Origin: Skermanella pratensis
Lineage (GTDB): Bacteria; Pseudomonadota; Alphaproteobacteria; Azospirillales; Azospirillaceae
DNA length: 64,000 bases
Assembly (NCBI RefSeq): GCF_008843145.1
Contig: NZ_CP030265.1
Span: 5,573,001-5,637,000 of the forward strand
Direction: 5' to 3'
Shown: piece by piece, positions 1 to 8,247 of the stretch
Numbering within the stretch: position 1 is the stretch's first letter
How the letters are laid out: each line of letters starts with the position of its first letter
Notes under the pieces: generated by a model
Seen by the model: the letters and a program-made list of their open reading frames with translations, nothing else
Told to the model about the DNA's origin: nothing
Database searches by the model: none
Program-made: the position numbers and the translations under genes

Positions 1-321
1 GGCGCCACCAGCCTCAAATACATGCTGGGCTATGACGACAGCCTGGACGCCTTCGGCGTGCATGGCGTCGGCGGCATCGTCGGCGCGGTCCTGACCGGCG
101 TGTTCGCCAAGGAAGCGATCGGCGGCTATCCAGGATTGCTGGAAGGCAACGGCGCCCAGGTCGTCACCCAGCTCTGGGGCATCGCCGCCACCATCGTGTG
201 GAGCGCCGTCGCCTCCTTCGTCCTGCTGAAGGTGATCGACGTGGTCGTCGGCCTGCGGGTCAGCGAGGACGTCGAGCGCGAAGGCCTCGACCTCGCCCTG
301 CACGGCGAAGCGGTCCACTGA
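1..321 (+). CDS. amtB: Ammonium transporter, C-terminal part (cut by window start)
   Basis: This is the last ~106 codons of an Amt/Mep/Rh-family ammonium channel, an inner-membrane trimer that passes NH4+/NH3. The frame is open from base 1 and stops with TGA at 319-321. The stretch DDSLDAFGVHGVGGIVGA is the conserved motif at the start of a late Amt helix and carries one of the pore-lining histidines. Two further hydrophobic segments follow (around AVLTGVFA and WGIAATIVWSAVASFVLLKV), then a short cytoplasmic tail (DVVVGLRVSEDVEREGLD) of the type contacted by GlnK in this family. A strong terminator lies 37 nt downstream, so this is the last gene of its transcript. A glnK gene would be expected upstream but is outside the window. 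Confidence 0.93.
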   Translation, partial: GATSLKYMLGYDDSLDAFGVHGVGGIVGAVLTGVFAKEAIGGYPGLLEGNGAQVVTQLWGIAATIVWSAVASFVLLKVIDVVVGLRVSEDVEREGLDLALHGEAVH

Positions 322-357
322 CCGCGGCTGCCCGATCCGGGCGCAAGAAAGTCCAAG

Positions 358-394
358 CCGCCGCCGGGGCTCCCCCGGCGGCGGTTTCTTTTTT
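358..394 (+). terminator. Rho-independent terminator after amt
   Basis: A perfect 12-bp inverted repeat (CCGCCGCCGGGG at 358-369, partner at 373-384) with a 3-nt loop is followed directly by TTTCTTTTTT. It lies just after the ammonium transporter stop codon and ends that transcript. Confidence 0.92.
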
Positions 395-473
395 GCTTCG
401 GCCGACCGGCTCGCTCCCGTACTTCAAAACTGATATGTTGTAGAACACACTGACGAAGGCGCAGGAGGCGCAC

Positions 474-761
474 ATGACCGGCGGTCAGGACATTCAGGCG
501 TTCGAGCACAACCCGAGGGTCGCCGAAGTGATCAGGGAGGCCAGGAACCGCGGCCTGCTGGACACCAGGAGCAAACCGACCGGCGGAAGGCTTTACGAAG
601 CCCTGCTCGAAGAGGCCAAGCGCGTATCGGGCATCACGGGCACGACGGAACTTCTGACCTATGCTTTGGCGAAGGTGGCGGTCGAAGACGATTTCGGCCA
701 GAAACTGCTTGCCAGGAAAGGCAAGGTGCCGAGGGGCACGTTCAGTGGAGACGGAGCTTGA
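474..761 (+). CDS. Small antitoxin-like protein upstream of a PIN toxin
   Basis: This 95-residue soluble protein starts at ATG 474 with a purine-rich RBS (GCAGGAGG) upstream. I do not recognise a named family. The sequence is mixed-charge and predicted mostly helical, with a basic stretch RGLLDTRSKPTGGRLYEA, and ends in a basic KLLARKGKVPRG segment. It overlaps by 17 nt a downstream PIN-domain gene in a different frame. That arrangement (small charged protein first, overlapping PIN protein second) is the standard VapBC-type layout, so an antitoxin and autorepressor role is inferred from context. An alternative is an uncharacterised partner of a PIN nuclease. Both frames are intact, unlike the broken toxin-antitoxin modules near 20-22 kb. 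Confidence 0.6.
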   Translation: MTGGQDIQAFEHNPRVAEVIREARNRGLLDTRSKPTGGRLYEALLEEAKRVSGITGTTELLTYALAKVAVEDDFGQKLLARKGKVPRGTFSGDGA

Positions 762-1311
762 AAAGGCGCTCCGGCGCATCAAGCCGGGGCGCCACAAGGG
801 AACATTGTCCCGGCGCCCGGACAGCGAACTGCCGTTCGTGGGCATCGACGAGCCCCCGCACCCTCTGCTTATCGACACGACCGTGTACGTCGATACCCTG
901 GAGGGAACTCTTCCACCCGAGGCGGAAAAGCTTCTCGAGATCCGAAGCCTGTTCCACCATACGGTCGCTCTCGGCGAGCTTGCACATCTGTTCGGACGGC
1001 TGAAGCCGGATCACGACGACACGGCCAGTCACCTCGATGAGTTGGCCGGGGTGATCGGAGACATTCCGGCGCACCGCCTGGAAAGCACGACGTCGCCCCG
1101 GGTCATGATCGAGGCCGGTATCGTCAACGGCCTCATGTTCCGGCTCGGGGGGTCCGCTCCGGGACAAGAGGTGGCCGCCCTCAACGACGCCACCCTCTAT
1201 CTTCATGCCCTGCACCGGGGATACACGGTTCTCACGCGCAACATCCGCGACTTCGACTTCATCAACCAGATCGTCCCTGCCGGGCGCATGCTCTTCTATC
1301 GGCGGATTTGA
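745..1311 (+). CDS. PIN-domain protein, probable VapC-type ribonuclease toxin
   Basis: This is a 188-residue PIN-domain protein. GTG 745 is chosen because GAGGGG (731-736) sits 8 nt upstream and it gives a compact overlap with the preceding gene; the frame is open further upstream. PIN features are visible: PLLIDTTVYVDTLEG early in the fold (first catalytic Asp), a helical middle, the acidic E/D in ALNDATLYLHALHRGY, and the C-terminal VLTRNIRDFDFINQI where the last Asp residues and the usual threat-strand occur. PIN proteins of this type cut tRNA or mRNA with Mg2+ and are neutralised by the linked antitoxin. It is longer than typical VapC (~130 aa) because of a ~40-residue basic N-terminal extension. 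The substrate cannot be told from sequence. Confidence 0.72.
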   Translation: METELEKALRRIKPGRHKGTLSRRPDSELPFVGIDEPPHPLLIDTTVYVDTLEGTLPPEAEKLLEIRSLFHHTVALGELAHLFGRLKPDHDDTASHLDELAGVIGDIPAHRLESTTSPRVMIEAGIVNGLMFRLGGSAPGQEVAALNDATLYLHALHRGYTVLTRNIRDFDFINQIVPAGRMLFYRRI

Positions 1312-1393
1312 ACCGGCATATCCGCCCCGTTCCTGATGTTCCATCGCAGCGACGGCCGATAATGCCGTGAAATTGCCGCCTTGATCAGGCATC

Positions 1394-3493
1394 GTGTCGG
1401 TGTGGATAAGCAACCTCCGAACAATCACCTTGAGCAAACCTCCAGAACGGCCGACCGACCGATCGTCCCGCAAGGCGTCCGCCGACCGCGGCACCGGCAA
1501 ACAGCGGACCCGTGACCGCAAGGCTTACGTCGTCCCGGCGGCCCGGCGCTCGATCCTGCGCGTGCTGGGGAGCTGGGCCGTGGTCGGCGCGATCTGGGCC
1601 GCCGTGGCCGGAGCATCCGTGGTCGCGTATTTCGCCTACGACCTGCCCGACGTGTCCCAGGTGGCCCAGGCCGAGCGCCGCCCCGCCGTCACCGTGCTGG
1701 CCGCCGACGGCAGCACGATCGAGCGCTACGGCGACATCCACGGCACCACGATCAATGCCGCCGACCTGCCGCCGCACCTGATCCACGCCGTGCTGGCGAC
1801 CGAGGACAGGCGCTTCTTCAGCCATTTCGGGATCGACCCCATCGGCCTGGCGCGCGCGGCCTTCGTCAATTTCCAGGCCGGGCGCGTCGTGCAGGGCGGC
1901 TCCACCATCACCCAGCAGCTCGCCAAGAACCTGTTCCTGACGCCCGACCGCACCATGGGCCGCAAGATCCAGGAGGCGATCCTGGCGATCTGGCTGGAGA
2001 GGACGTATTCCAAGAACCAGATCCTGACCGCCTACCTGAACCGGGTCTATCTGGGCGCCGGCACCTATGGCGTCGATGCCGCGGCGCAGACCTATTTCAA
2101 CAAGCCGGCGACCGGGATCAACCTGCGCGAGGCGGCCATCCTGGCGGGCCTGCTGAAGGCGCCGTCGCGCTATTCGCCGGCGGCCAATCCCGACCGCGCG
2201 GCCGAGCGGGCCGAGGTGGTGATCGCCGCCATGCTCGACGCCGGCTACATCACGCAAGCCGACATCCAGGCGATGCGGGCGGCCCCGCCGATGCCCCGGC
2301 GCAAGCCGGAGGGCGACGGCGACCGCTATTTCGCCGACTGGGTGGCCGATCAGATCGTGGGCTTCATCGGCAAGGAGCACGACGACATCACCGTCCACAC
2401 CACCATGGACCGGCGGCTCCAGCGCGCGGCGGAACGGCGGCTGGAAGCTTCCCTGTCCGGCGCCGGCCTCGCCGCCCGGGCCGAGCAGGGGGCGCTGGTG
2501 GCGCTCAGCCCGGACGGCGCGGTCCGCGCGCTGATCGGCGGGTCGAGCTACGGCGAGAGCCAGTTCAACCGGGCGACCCAGGCGCTGCGCCAGCCCGGCT
2601 CGGCGTTCAAGCCGCTGGTCTTCCTGGCGGCGCTGGAGAACGGCATGACTGCGGACTCGCTGGTGGACGACGCCCCGATCCGCATCGACGGCTGGCAGCC
2701 GGCCAATTTCGAGAAGGGTTTCCACGGCCCGATGCCGCTGCGCGACGCGTTGGCCCATTCGGTCAACACGGCGGCGATCCGGGTGCTGGACCGCACCGGC
2801 GTGGAGCCGGTCGGCACGCTGGCCCGCCGGCTCGGCATCACCTCGCCCATGGGCAAGGACCTGAGCCTGGCACTCGGCACCAGCGAGGTGACCCTGCTGG
2901 AGCTGGCCGGCGCCTATACCGCCTTCGCCAATGGCGGCCGGGCGGTCTGGCCCTACGCCGTCACCCGGATCGAGGATCGCGCCGGCCGGCTGCTCTACCA
3001 GCGCCGGGGCTCCGCCGGGGCCACCCCGGTGATCGACCCGGCGGACCTCGCGGAGTTGAACCGCATGCTGATGGCGGTGATCGAATACGGCACCGGCAAG
3101 TCCGCGAAGCTGGGCCGCATGGCGGCCGGCAAGACGGGCACCAGCCAAGAATACCGGGACGCCTGGTTCGTCGGCTTCACCGCCGACTATGTGGCGGGCG
3201 TCTGGCTCGGGAACGACGACAACGAGCCGATGAAGCGGGTCACCGGCGGCGGGCTGCCTGCCCGCATCTGGCGCGACTTCATGGTGGACGCCCACCAGGG
3301 CTTGCCCCCGCGCGAGATCCCCGGCCTCGACTATGCCCCGCCGCAGGCGAGCGCGCCGATGCTGGTGGCCGACGACCGGGATCCGGGATCGGCGGGGGAC
3401 CCGTCCGACCCGTTCTCCGGCCCGCTGTCCGACGTGCCGCTGCTGGGCCAGTTCCAGCGCCTGATCCGGAACCTGACCGGAGGCGGTGACTAG
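1394..3493 (+). CDS. Class A penicillin-binding protein (PBP1A family)
   Basis: This is a bifunctional peptidoglycan glycosyltransferase and DD-transpeptidase of 699 residues, acting in the periplasm on lipid II. A basic cytoplasmic tail (1-52) leads into one membrane anchor (about 54-82). The GT51 domain follows, with catalytic Glu in ATEDRRFF (about 137) and GGSTITQQLAKNL (168-180). The transpeptidase domain carries SAFK (403-406, acyl-enzyme Ser), SVN (456-458) and KTGTS (580-584), so both activities should be intact. The start is GTG 1394; TTG 1430 in frame would remove 12 residues and is an alternative. The TAG stop (3491-3493) coincides with the terminal TA of a MITE-like repeat. The gene is monocistronic as far as can be seen. 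Confidence 0.95.
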   Translation: MSVWISNLRTITLSKPPERPTDRSSRKASADRGTGKQRTRDRKAYVVPAARRSILRVLGSWAVVGAIWAAVAGASVVAYFAYDLPDVSQVAQAERRPAVTVLAADGSTIERYGDIHGTTINAADLPPHLIHAVLATEDRRFFSHFGIDPIGLARAAFVNFQAGRVVQGGSTITQQLAKNLFLTPDRTMGRKIQEAILAIWLERTYSKNQILTAYLNRVYLGAGTYGVDAAAQTYFNKPATGINLREAAILAGLLKAPSRYSPAANPDRAAERAEVVIAAMLDAGYITQADIQAMRAAPPMPRRKPEGDGDRYFADWVADQIVGFIGKEHDDITVHTTMDRRLQRAAERRLEASLSGAGLAARAEQGALVALSPDGAVRALIGGSSYGESQFNRATQALRQPGSAFKPLVFLAALENGMTADSLVDDAPIRIDGWQPANFEKGFHGPMPLRDALAHSVNTAAIRVLDRTGVEPVGTLARRLGITSPMGKDLSLALGTSEVTLLELAGAYTAFANGGRAVWPYAVTRIEDRAGRLLYQRRGSAGATPVIDPADLAELNRMLMAVIEYGTGKSAKLGRMAAGKTGTSQEYRDAWFVGFTADYVAGVWLGNDDNEPMKRVTGGGLPARIWRDFMVDAHQGLPPREIPGLDYAPPQASAPMLVADDRDPGSAGDPSDPFSGPLSDVPLLGQFQRLIRNLTGGGD

Positions 3494-3670
3494 TGGCTCG
3501 GCACAGTGGTTTTGATTGATTTATCGTAGGTCGGCCTCGGCCGAAGGCCGACGCCGACAGCGTGGCCGGAGCGTTGACGCAGGGTGTCGGCGTTCGCCCT
3601 GACGGGCGAAGGCCGACCTACGGCACTCCGCTCCGCCGAACGTCATCAAAAACACTGTGCAGGACCACTA
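3491..3670. repeat. MITE-like repeat A, copy 1 (complete)
   Basis: This 180-bp element is bounded by TA dinucleotides with 26-bp imperfect terminal inverted repeats (3491-3516 and 3645-3670; 22 of 26 positions match). The interior (3536-3631) is itself rich in inverted repeats (GTAGGTCGGC ... GCCGACCTAC). Positions 3536-3631 are identical, in reverse complement, to 21709-21804. TA-flanked, non-coding, TIR-bounded DNA of this size fits a MITE mobilised by an IS630/Tc1-type transposase; no transposase is in the window, so that assignment is inference. The left TA forms part of the stop codon of the upstream PBP gene. Confidence 0.8.
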
Positions 3671-3709
3671 GGGCGGTCGCGGAAGGGGCCGGCGGCCCCT
3701 TTCCGACGG

Positions 3710-5107
3710 TCAGTCGCCCGACGCGATCCGGTCGACCAGCTGCTTCACGGTCGGGATGAAGCCGTTCTCGTAGAACGGATCGTCGGAGAACCGGTAGGCG
3801 TTGTGGCCGGCGAACATCAGCTGCGTCTCGCAGTCATCCGAGTGGCTGATCTCCTGCAAGGTCTTCTGGATGCAGAAGGAACGCGGATCGGCCTTCTTGC
3901 CCGTCGAGCCTTCCTCGTTCTGCGCCCAGTTGGAGAACATGCAGGCCGACAGGCAGCCCATGCAGTTGATCTGGTCGGTCAGGATCTCGTTGGATTTCTC
4001 CGGCGTCACGAAGATCAGCGTGCCGTCGGGGGTCTTCAGCGCCTCCTTGAACCCGGCCTCGACCCAGCCGAAGGCCCGGTCGCGGTCGTGCGCGGTCAGG
4101 TAGACAGGCCGGCCGCGCGGACCGACGCGGAACTCCGTGTCGTGCTCGCCGACGGGCTTGACCGAATAGGCAACCTGCCGCTCGCCCCGGCCGCGAAGCT
4201 CCTGGATGAACGGGTTGTTCACCGCCGACGAGTAGAAGCCGGTCGGCGAGAACTTGTTCAGGAAGACGTCGCCCTCCTTCAAGGTCAGGAGCTTGCGCTT
4301 CCACGCCTCGGAGATCGGGCTTTCCCGGGTGAGCAGCGGACGGGTGCCGTACTGGAAGGCGATCGGCCCCAGATCCGGGTTGTCGATCCATTCCTCCCAC
4401 TCGCGCAGGTACCAGACGCCGCCGGCCATGATGATCGGCGTGTCGGTCAGCCCGAAGCTGTTCATCATCTGGCGCAGCGCCAGCACGCGGGGGAACGGAT
4501 CCTCCGGCGTCTCCGGGTCCTCGCTGTTGGACAGGCCGTTGTGCCCGCCCGCCCGCCAGGGGTCCTCGTAGACGACGCCGCCCAGGTTGTCGGCGAACCT
4601 GTGGTACGCCCGCTTCCACAGCGCGCGGAACGCCCGCGCCGACGAGACGATCGGGTAATAGTGGATGCCGTAGCGCACCGCGATCTCGGCCACCTTGTAG
4701 GGCATGCCGGCGCCGCAGGTGACGCCGTGGACCATGCCCTTGGCGCCTTCCAGGATGCCGTGCAGGATACGCTCGGCCGCGGCCATCTCCCACAGGACGT
4801 TCATGTGGATGCGGCCCTGGCCGTTGGAGACCTCGTGGGCGATGCGCGCCTGCGTGATCCCGCCGGCGATCGAATACGCGACCAGCTCCTCGTGCCGCTC
4901 GCGCCGTGTCCGGCCATGATAGACCTGATCGACGGGCTTGCCGCCGTCATCGAAGCTGTCGGCGTTCACGCCGGAAAACGTGCCGACCCCGCCTGCCGCT
5001 GCCCAGGCGCCGGAACTCTCGCCGTTGGACACGGAGATGCCCTTGCCGCCTTCGACCAGCGGCAGGACCTCACGACCCGAGATCAGCAAAGGCTTGAGCG
5101 CCTTCAA
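3710..5107 (-). CDS. Nitronate monooxygenase-family flavoprotein with a C-terminal Cys cluster
   Basis: This is an FMN-dependent TIM-barrel enzyme related to nitronate monooxygenase (2-nitropropane dioxygenase). Such enzymes oxidise alkyl nitronates; the true substrate here is unknown. TTG 5107 is preferred because GGAGG lies 5 nt upstream; an in-frame TTG at 5119 would overlap that RBS. From 5107 the protein has 465 residues. GGVGTFSGVNA near the N terminus and VHGVTCGAGMPYK plus PIIMAGGVW match the phosphate-binding Gly-rich loops of the family. It is longer than classic family members (about 320-370 aa). The extra C-terminal part has C-x2-C-x3-C (INCMGCLSACMFS) and a fourth Cys about 22 residues later, a pattern suggesting an iron-sulfur cluster. 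It is a single gene on the minus strand. Confidence 0.8.
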   Translation of the reverse strand: MKALKPLLISGREVLPLVEGGKGISVSNGESSGAWAAAGGVGTFSGVNADSFDDGGKPVDQVYHGRTRRERHEELVAYSIAGGITQARIAHEVSNGQGRIHMNVLWEMAAAERILHGILEGAKGMVHGVTCGAGMPYKVAEIAVRYGIHYYPIVSSARAFRALWKRAYHRFADNLGGVVYEDPWRAGGHNGLSNSEDPETPEDPFPRVLALRQMMNSFGLTDTPIIMAGGVWYLREWEEWIDNPDLGPIAFQYGTRPLLTRESPISEAWKRKLLTLKEGDVFLNKFSPTGFYSSAVNNPFIQELRGRGERQVAYSVKPVGEHDTEFRVGPRGRPVYLTAHDRDRAFGWVEAGFKEALKTPDGTLIFVTPEKSNEILTDQINCMGCLSACMFSNWAQNEEGSTGKKADPRSFCIQKTLQEISHSDDCETQLMFAGHNAYRFSDDPFYENGFIPTVKQLVDRIASGD

Positions 5108-5269
5108 CGAAACCTCCAAAAAGCTGCTTTATTCTTCGACCCGCAGACACGGACAGCCGCTCACCGGTTTCGCTCCGGCGGCGGCCACGGCCTGCCCTTA
5201 CTGCTCCATATATGAAAAATTTGCGACGCAGAAGAGTGGCAGTCGAATAATTATCGCGAATCCGTCCGC

Positions 5270-6007
5270 TCAGCCGCCCAGCACCGCCAGAATGTCACGG
5301 GGCCGGTCGGTGAAGACGGCGGCGACCCCGAGCCCCACCAGCCACTTCGCCCGCGCCGGATCGTTCACGGTATAGGCCAGCACGGGCCGGCCGGTCGCCA
5401 GGTATTCCGCTATGCCGCGGGCATTCTCGCGCGATGCGTTGACGTTGATGGTCGAAGCTTCCACCCGGTCGGCGACGGCCCGCCAGTCGCGCGGGCGCCG
5501 GTCGATCAGGTAGCCGCGCGGCCAGTCGGACATATGGTCGCGTGCCGTCTCCAGGCTCGGCACCTCGAAGCTGGAGACCAACGGGGCCGGCCGGCCGGCC
5601 GGCCACAGCGCCCGCGCCGCGTCGAGCGTGACCCGGGCGGTCTCGACCTCGCGCCCGGGGCACGGCTTGATCTCCAGGTTGATGCCCAGGTCCAGCTCCA
5701 GGACCAGCGCCAGCGTCTCCTCCAGCGTCGGGATGCGCTCGCCGGCGAACTCCGGCCCGAAGCGCACGCCGGCATCCAGATCCCGCAGGTCCGCGAAGTC
5801 CAGGCCCGCGACGGCGCCGCGGCCGTTCGTGGTGCGGTCCACGTCGTCGTCGTGCATCAGGACCGGCACGCCGTCGCGCGACAGCTTGACGTCGACCTCG
5901 ACCCAGCGGGCGCCCTGCCCGGCCGCGACGCGGATGCCGGCCAGCGTGTTCTCCGGCGCATAGGCCCTGGCGCCGCGATGACCGATGGTCCTTGGAAACG
6001 ACAGCAT
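5270..6007 (-). CDS. Glycerophosphodiester phosphodiesterase
   Basis: This enzyme hydrolyses glycerophosphodiesters to an alcohol and glycerol-3-phosphate. ATG 6007 gives 245 residues beginning MLSFPRTIGHRGARAYAPENT, the standard GDPD start, in which HRG and PENT carry the first catalytic His and the metal-binding Glu. WVEVDVKLSRDGVPVLMHDDDVDRTT supplies the E-x-D pair and the second catalytic His (HDD). LGINLEIKP and the C-terminal VLAYTVNDP and AVFTDRP are also typical. There is no signal peptide, so it is probably cytoplasmic and UgpQ-like. The frame is open upstream to 6136, but that part is not family-like. It is divergent from the EpmB-like gene, 127 nt away. Confidence 0.92.
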   Translation of the reverse strand: MLSFPRTIGHRGARAYAPENTLAGIRVAAGQGARWVEVDVKLSRDGVPVLMHDDDVDRTTNGRGAVAGLDFADLRDLDAGVRFGPEFAGERIPTLEETLALVLELDLGINLEIKPCPGREVETARVTLDAARALWPAGRPAPLVSSFEVPSLETARDHMSDWPRGYLIDRRPRDWRAVADRVEASTINVNASRENARGIAEYLATGRPVLAYTVNDPARAKWLVGLGVAAVFTDRPRDILAVLGG

Positions 6008-6134
6008 GATGACGGTTGGATCCCTGATCCGTTGAGCGAGCGGGTGGCATGCCGGGCGGCGCCGACCTATAGTCCGAACCGGCCGGTATAACCAGAATCC
6101 GGTATAGACCGAGTTACAGCACGAGTCCCCGATC

Positions 6135-7196
6135 ATGAAAAGTACCGCGACGGCGCGCAGCCTGGACGGCCTCGTCGCCGCCGGCGCCCTTTCGCCGGAG
6201 CGGGCCGCCGCCCTCGGGCGGGTGGCGGAACGCTACGCCATCGCCGTCACGCCGCACCTGCTGGACCGCCTCGGCGGCGCCGACCCGGACGGCCCGCTCG
6301 CCCGTCAATACCTGCCCTCGGAGCGGGAGCTCGAGATCGGCCCGGATGAGCTGGCCGACCCGATCGGCGACGCGGCCCATTCCCCCGTCAAGGGGATCGT
6401 CCACCGCTACCCGGACCGGGTGCTGCTGAAGGCGCTGCACGCCTGCCCGGTCTATTGCCGCTTCTGCTTCCGGCGGGAAATGGTCGGCCCCGGCGGCGAC
6501 GCGCTCGACCCGGCCGAACTGGCCGCGGCGCTCGACTATGTCGGCGCCCACGAGGAGGTCTGGGAGGTGATCCTGACCGGCGGCGACCCGCTGATGCTGG
6601 CGCCGCGCCGGCTGGCCGGCATCGTCGCCGCGCTGGACGCCATGCCCCATGTGGGGGTGGTGAGGCTGCACAGCCGCGTGCCGGTGGCCGAACCGGCCCG
6701 GATCGACGGCGCCGTGGTGGCCGCCCTGAAGGCGTCGGACACGGCGGTCTGGCTGGCGGTCCACTGCAACCACCCGGACGAGCTGACCCCGGAAGCCCGG
6801 TCGGCGCTGGCCAGGATCGCCGACGCCGGCATCCCGCTGGTCAGCCAGACCGTCCTGCTGCGCGGCGTCAACGACGATGCCGGAGTCCTGGAGGCACTGT
6901 TCCGGGCGCTGGTGCGCTCGCGGGTCAAGCCCTACTACCTTCATCACGGGGACCTGGCGCCGGGGACGGGCCATTTCCGGACCGATCCGGCGCGCGGCCG
7001 CGAGCTGGTGCGCAGCCTGCGCGGGCGGGTATCCGGCCTATGCCAGCCGACCTACGTGCTCGACATTCCGGGCGGCCACGGCAAGGCGCCGATCGGTCCC
7101 GACTACCTGGAGGGCGATGCAGGGACCGGCTACGTGGTCGAGGATTACCGGGGCAACCGGCACGCCTATCCGCCGAAGCGGCCGGGCGGCGCCTGA
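6135..7196 (+). CDS. epmB: EpmB-like lysine 2,3-aminomutase (radical SAM, PLP)
   Basis: This 353-residue radical SAM enzyme of the KamA/EpmB family isomerises L-alpha-lysine to beta-lysine. In EpmB the product is attached to elongation factor P by EpmA. The cluster motif C-x3-C-x2-C is CPVYCRFC (Cys 104, 108, 111), followed by VILTGGDPLM (SAM-binding GGE-like strand). LDIPGGHGKAPIG near the C terminus contains the PLP-binding lysine of the family. The length fits the short bacterial EpmB class rather than clostridial KamA (about 416 aa). No epmA (GenX/PoxA) gene is adjacent, so the link to EF-P modification is inferred from family resemblance. It is transcribed divergently from the GDPD gene. 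Confidence 0.87.
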   Translation: MKSTATARSLDGLVAAGALSPERAAALGRVAERYAIAVTPHLLDRLGGADPDGPLARQYLPSERELEIGPDELADPIGDAAHSPVKGIVHRYPDRVLLKALHACPVYCRFCFRREMVGPGGDALDPAELAAALDYVGAHEEVWEVILTGGDPLMLAPRRLAGIVAALDAMPHVGVVRLHSRVPVAEPARIDGAVVAALKASDTAVWLAVHCNHPDELTPEARSALARIADAGIPLVSQTVLLRGVNDDAGVLEALFRALVRSRVKPYYLHHGDLAPGTGHFRTDPARGRELVRSLRGRVSGLCQPTYVLDIPGGHGKAPIGPDYLEGDAGTGYVVEDYRGNRHAYPPKRPGGA

Positions 7197-7219
7197 TGTT
7201 CCGGCCGAACGGCCGTGCC

Positions 7220-7843
7220 CTACTCGATCGGCCGGACCATGGTCCCCGGCGGCTGGGCGCTGATGACGCCGGGCAGGGTGCCGAACCCGTCGGGGAAGAG
7301 CTGCTTGGCGATGTCGCTGACCAGGAAGCGGAAGCCGGCCTGGCCCGGCGACACGCTGCCCACCATGCGGTCGGTGGCGGTGTTCAGCGGTTCGCCGCCG
7401 TCGCAGAAGGCCGCGGTGATCCGCGTGGCCGCCATCAGGTCGGTCTGTTCCGGCGGGGGCGCCGCCTCCACGTCGTTGGTCCGGGTGCAGAGCGTCGGCG
7501 CCTCCATCATCTCCTCGCCGTGGAACGCGATGACCATGCGGTAGTCCTTGCCGCGGTCGAAACCGACGCCGGACGTGAAGTTGGTCTGCGGGTTCATCAG
7601 CGTGCCCGGCAACGCTTCCAGGACCTTGCGGCTGAACTCGTCCGGGGACGATCCCTTCATGACGCCGATGACGATGACGTCGAAACCGCTCTCCGGCGGT
7701 GTCGGGGCGGTGACCGGATCCTGCTGGACTTGGGCTTGGCCGCCGGTCTGCGGTTCGGTCTGGGCCATGGCGCCGGTCGCCCCGAACGCGATCATGGCAC
7801 AGGTCAGTCCGGCCGCGGCGGCACGGAAACAGGGCGTGCACAT
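7220..7843 (-). CDS. Secreted protein of unknown function
   Basis: The protein has 207 residues with a clear signal peptide (MCTPCFRAAAAGLTCAMIAFG, predicted cleavage after AMA). ATG 7843 is well supported by GAGGAG 7 nt upstream. I do not recognise the family. The mature protein starts with a Gln/Pro-rich linker, then a compact domain with strands such as FDVIVIGVMKG and YRMVIAFHGEE, two Cys (in LCTRT and AFCDGG) that could form a disulfide, and a proline-rich end. This suggests a periplasmic or exported protein. It converges with the EpmB-like gene (23-nt gap) and is followed upstream by a long AT-richer gap shared with the CheB/CheR kinase. Confidence 0.75.
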   Translation of the reverse strand: MCTPCFRAAAAGLTCAMIAFGATGAMAQTEPQTGGQAQVQQDPVTAPTPPESGFDVIVIGVMKGSSPDEFSRKVLEALPGTLMNPQTNFTSGVGFDRGKDYRMVIAFHGEEMMEAPTLCTRTNDVEAAPPPEQTDLMAATRITAAFCDGGEPLNTATDRMVGSVSPGQAGFRFLVSDIAKQLFPDGFGTLPGVISAQPPGTMVRPIE

Positions 7844-8247
7844 GGTATTCTCCTCGCTGGCGAGACGGCAGCCGATCAATGCCGCACGTCTCGACAAACG
7901 AACCATCCCTCCAGAAGTTCCTTCCAAGTCCAAACCGGACCCGGGTGGTGCAGCCATTGGAACGAAGTTTCCGGGGCAAGGACGGTCCGGGAATTTAAAG
8001 TAGTCGGCATGACATAGGCGGCAACTTGTCCGCGTCGATCATTCCCGATTTCCTTCAATATCAGACTAATAAATGTTAGTCAATGAAAGACCTGATCAGC
8101 CTTGCTTACAAAATAATAGAAGCGTACCGTGATCTACACCCTGTGGATCATCAAATTCGAACGCGCGCGGAATAGCCTTCTTATTAGTGCTGATCGGGCG
8201 ACACGACCCTAGAAGTCAGTTCACGGATCGGCGAGATTTGGGAGATC
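7844..8247. other. Divergent intergenic region, AT-richer than surroundings
   Basis: There is no credible gene in these 404 bases between the secreted-protein gene (minus) and the CheB/CheR kinase gene (plus). The section 8040-8160 is clearly AT-richer than the neighbours and contains an inverted repeat GACTAA (8064-8069) / TTAGTC (8076-8081). It most likely holds the promoters of both genes; I could not fix a convincing -35/-10 pair. Confidence 0.5.

Noticed and set aside
1385-3295. 636-codon frame antisense to the PBP gene
   Set aside because: No domain-like sequence; the PBP reading has complete GT51 and transpeptidase motifs.
3562-3759. Short frame inside MITE-like repeat A
   Set aside because: The same first residues occur in copy 2 only because the repeat is identical; there is no RBS and it runs into unrelated sequence in each copy.
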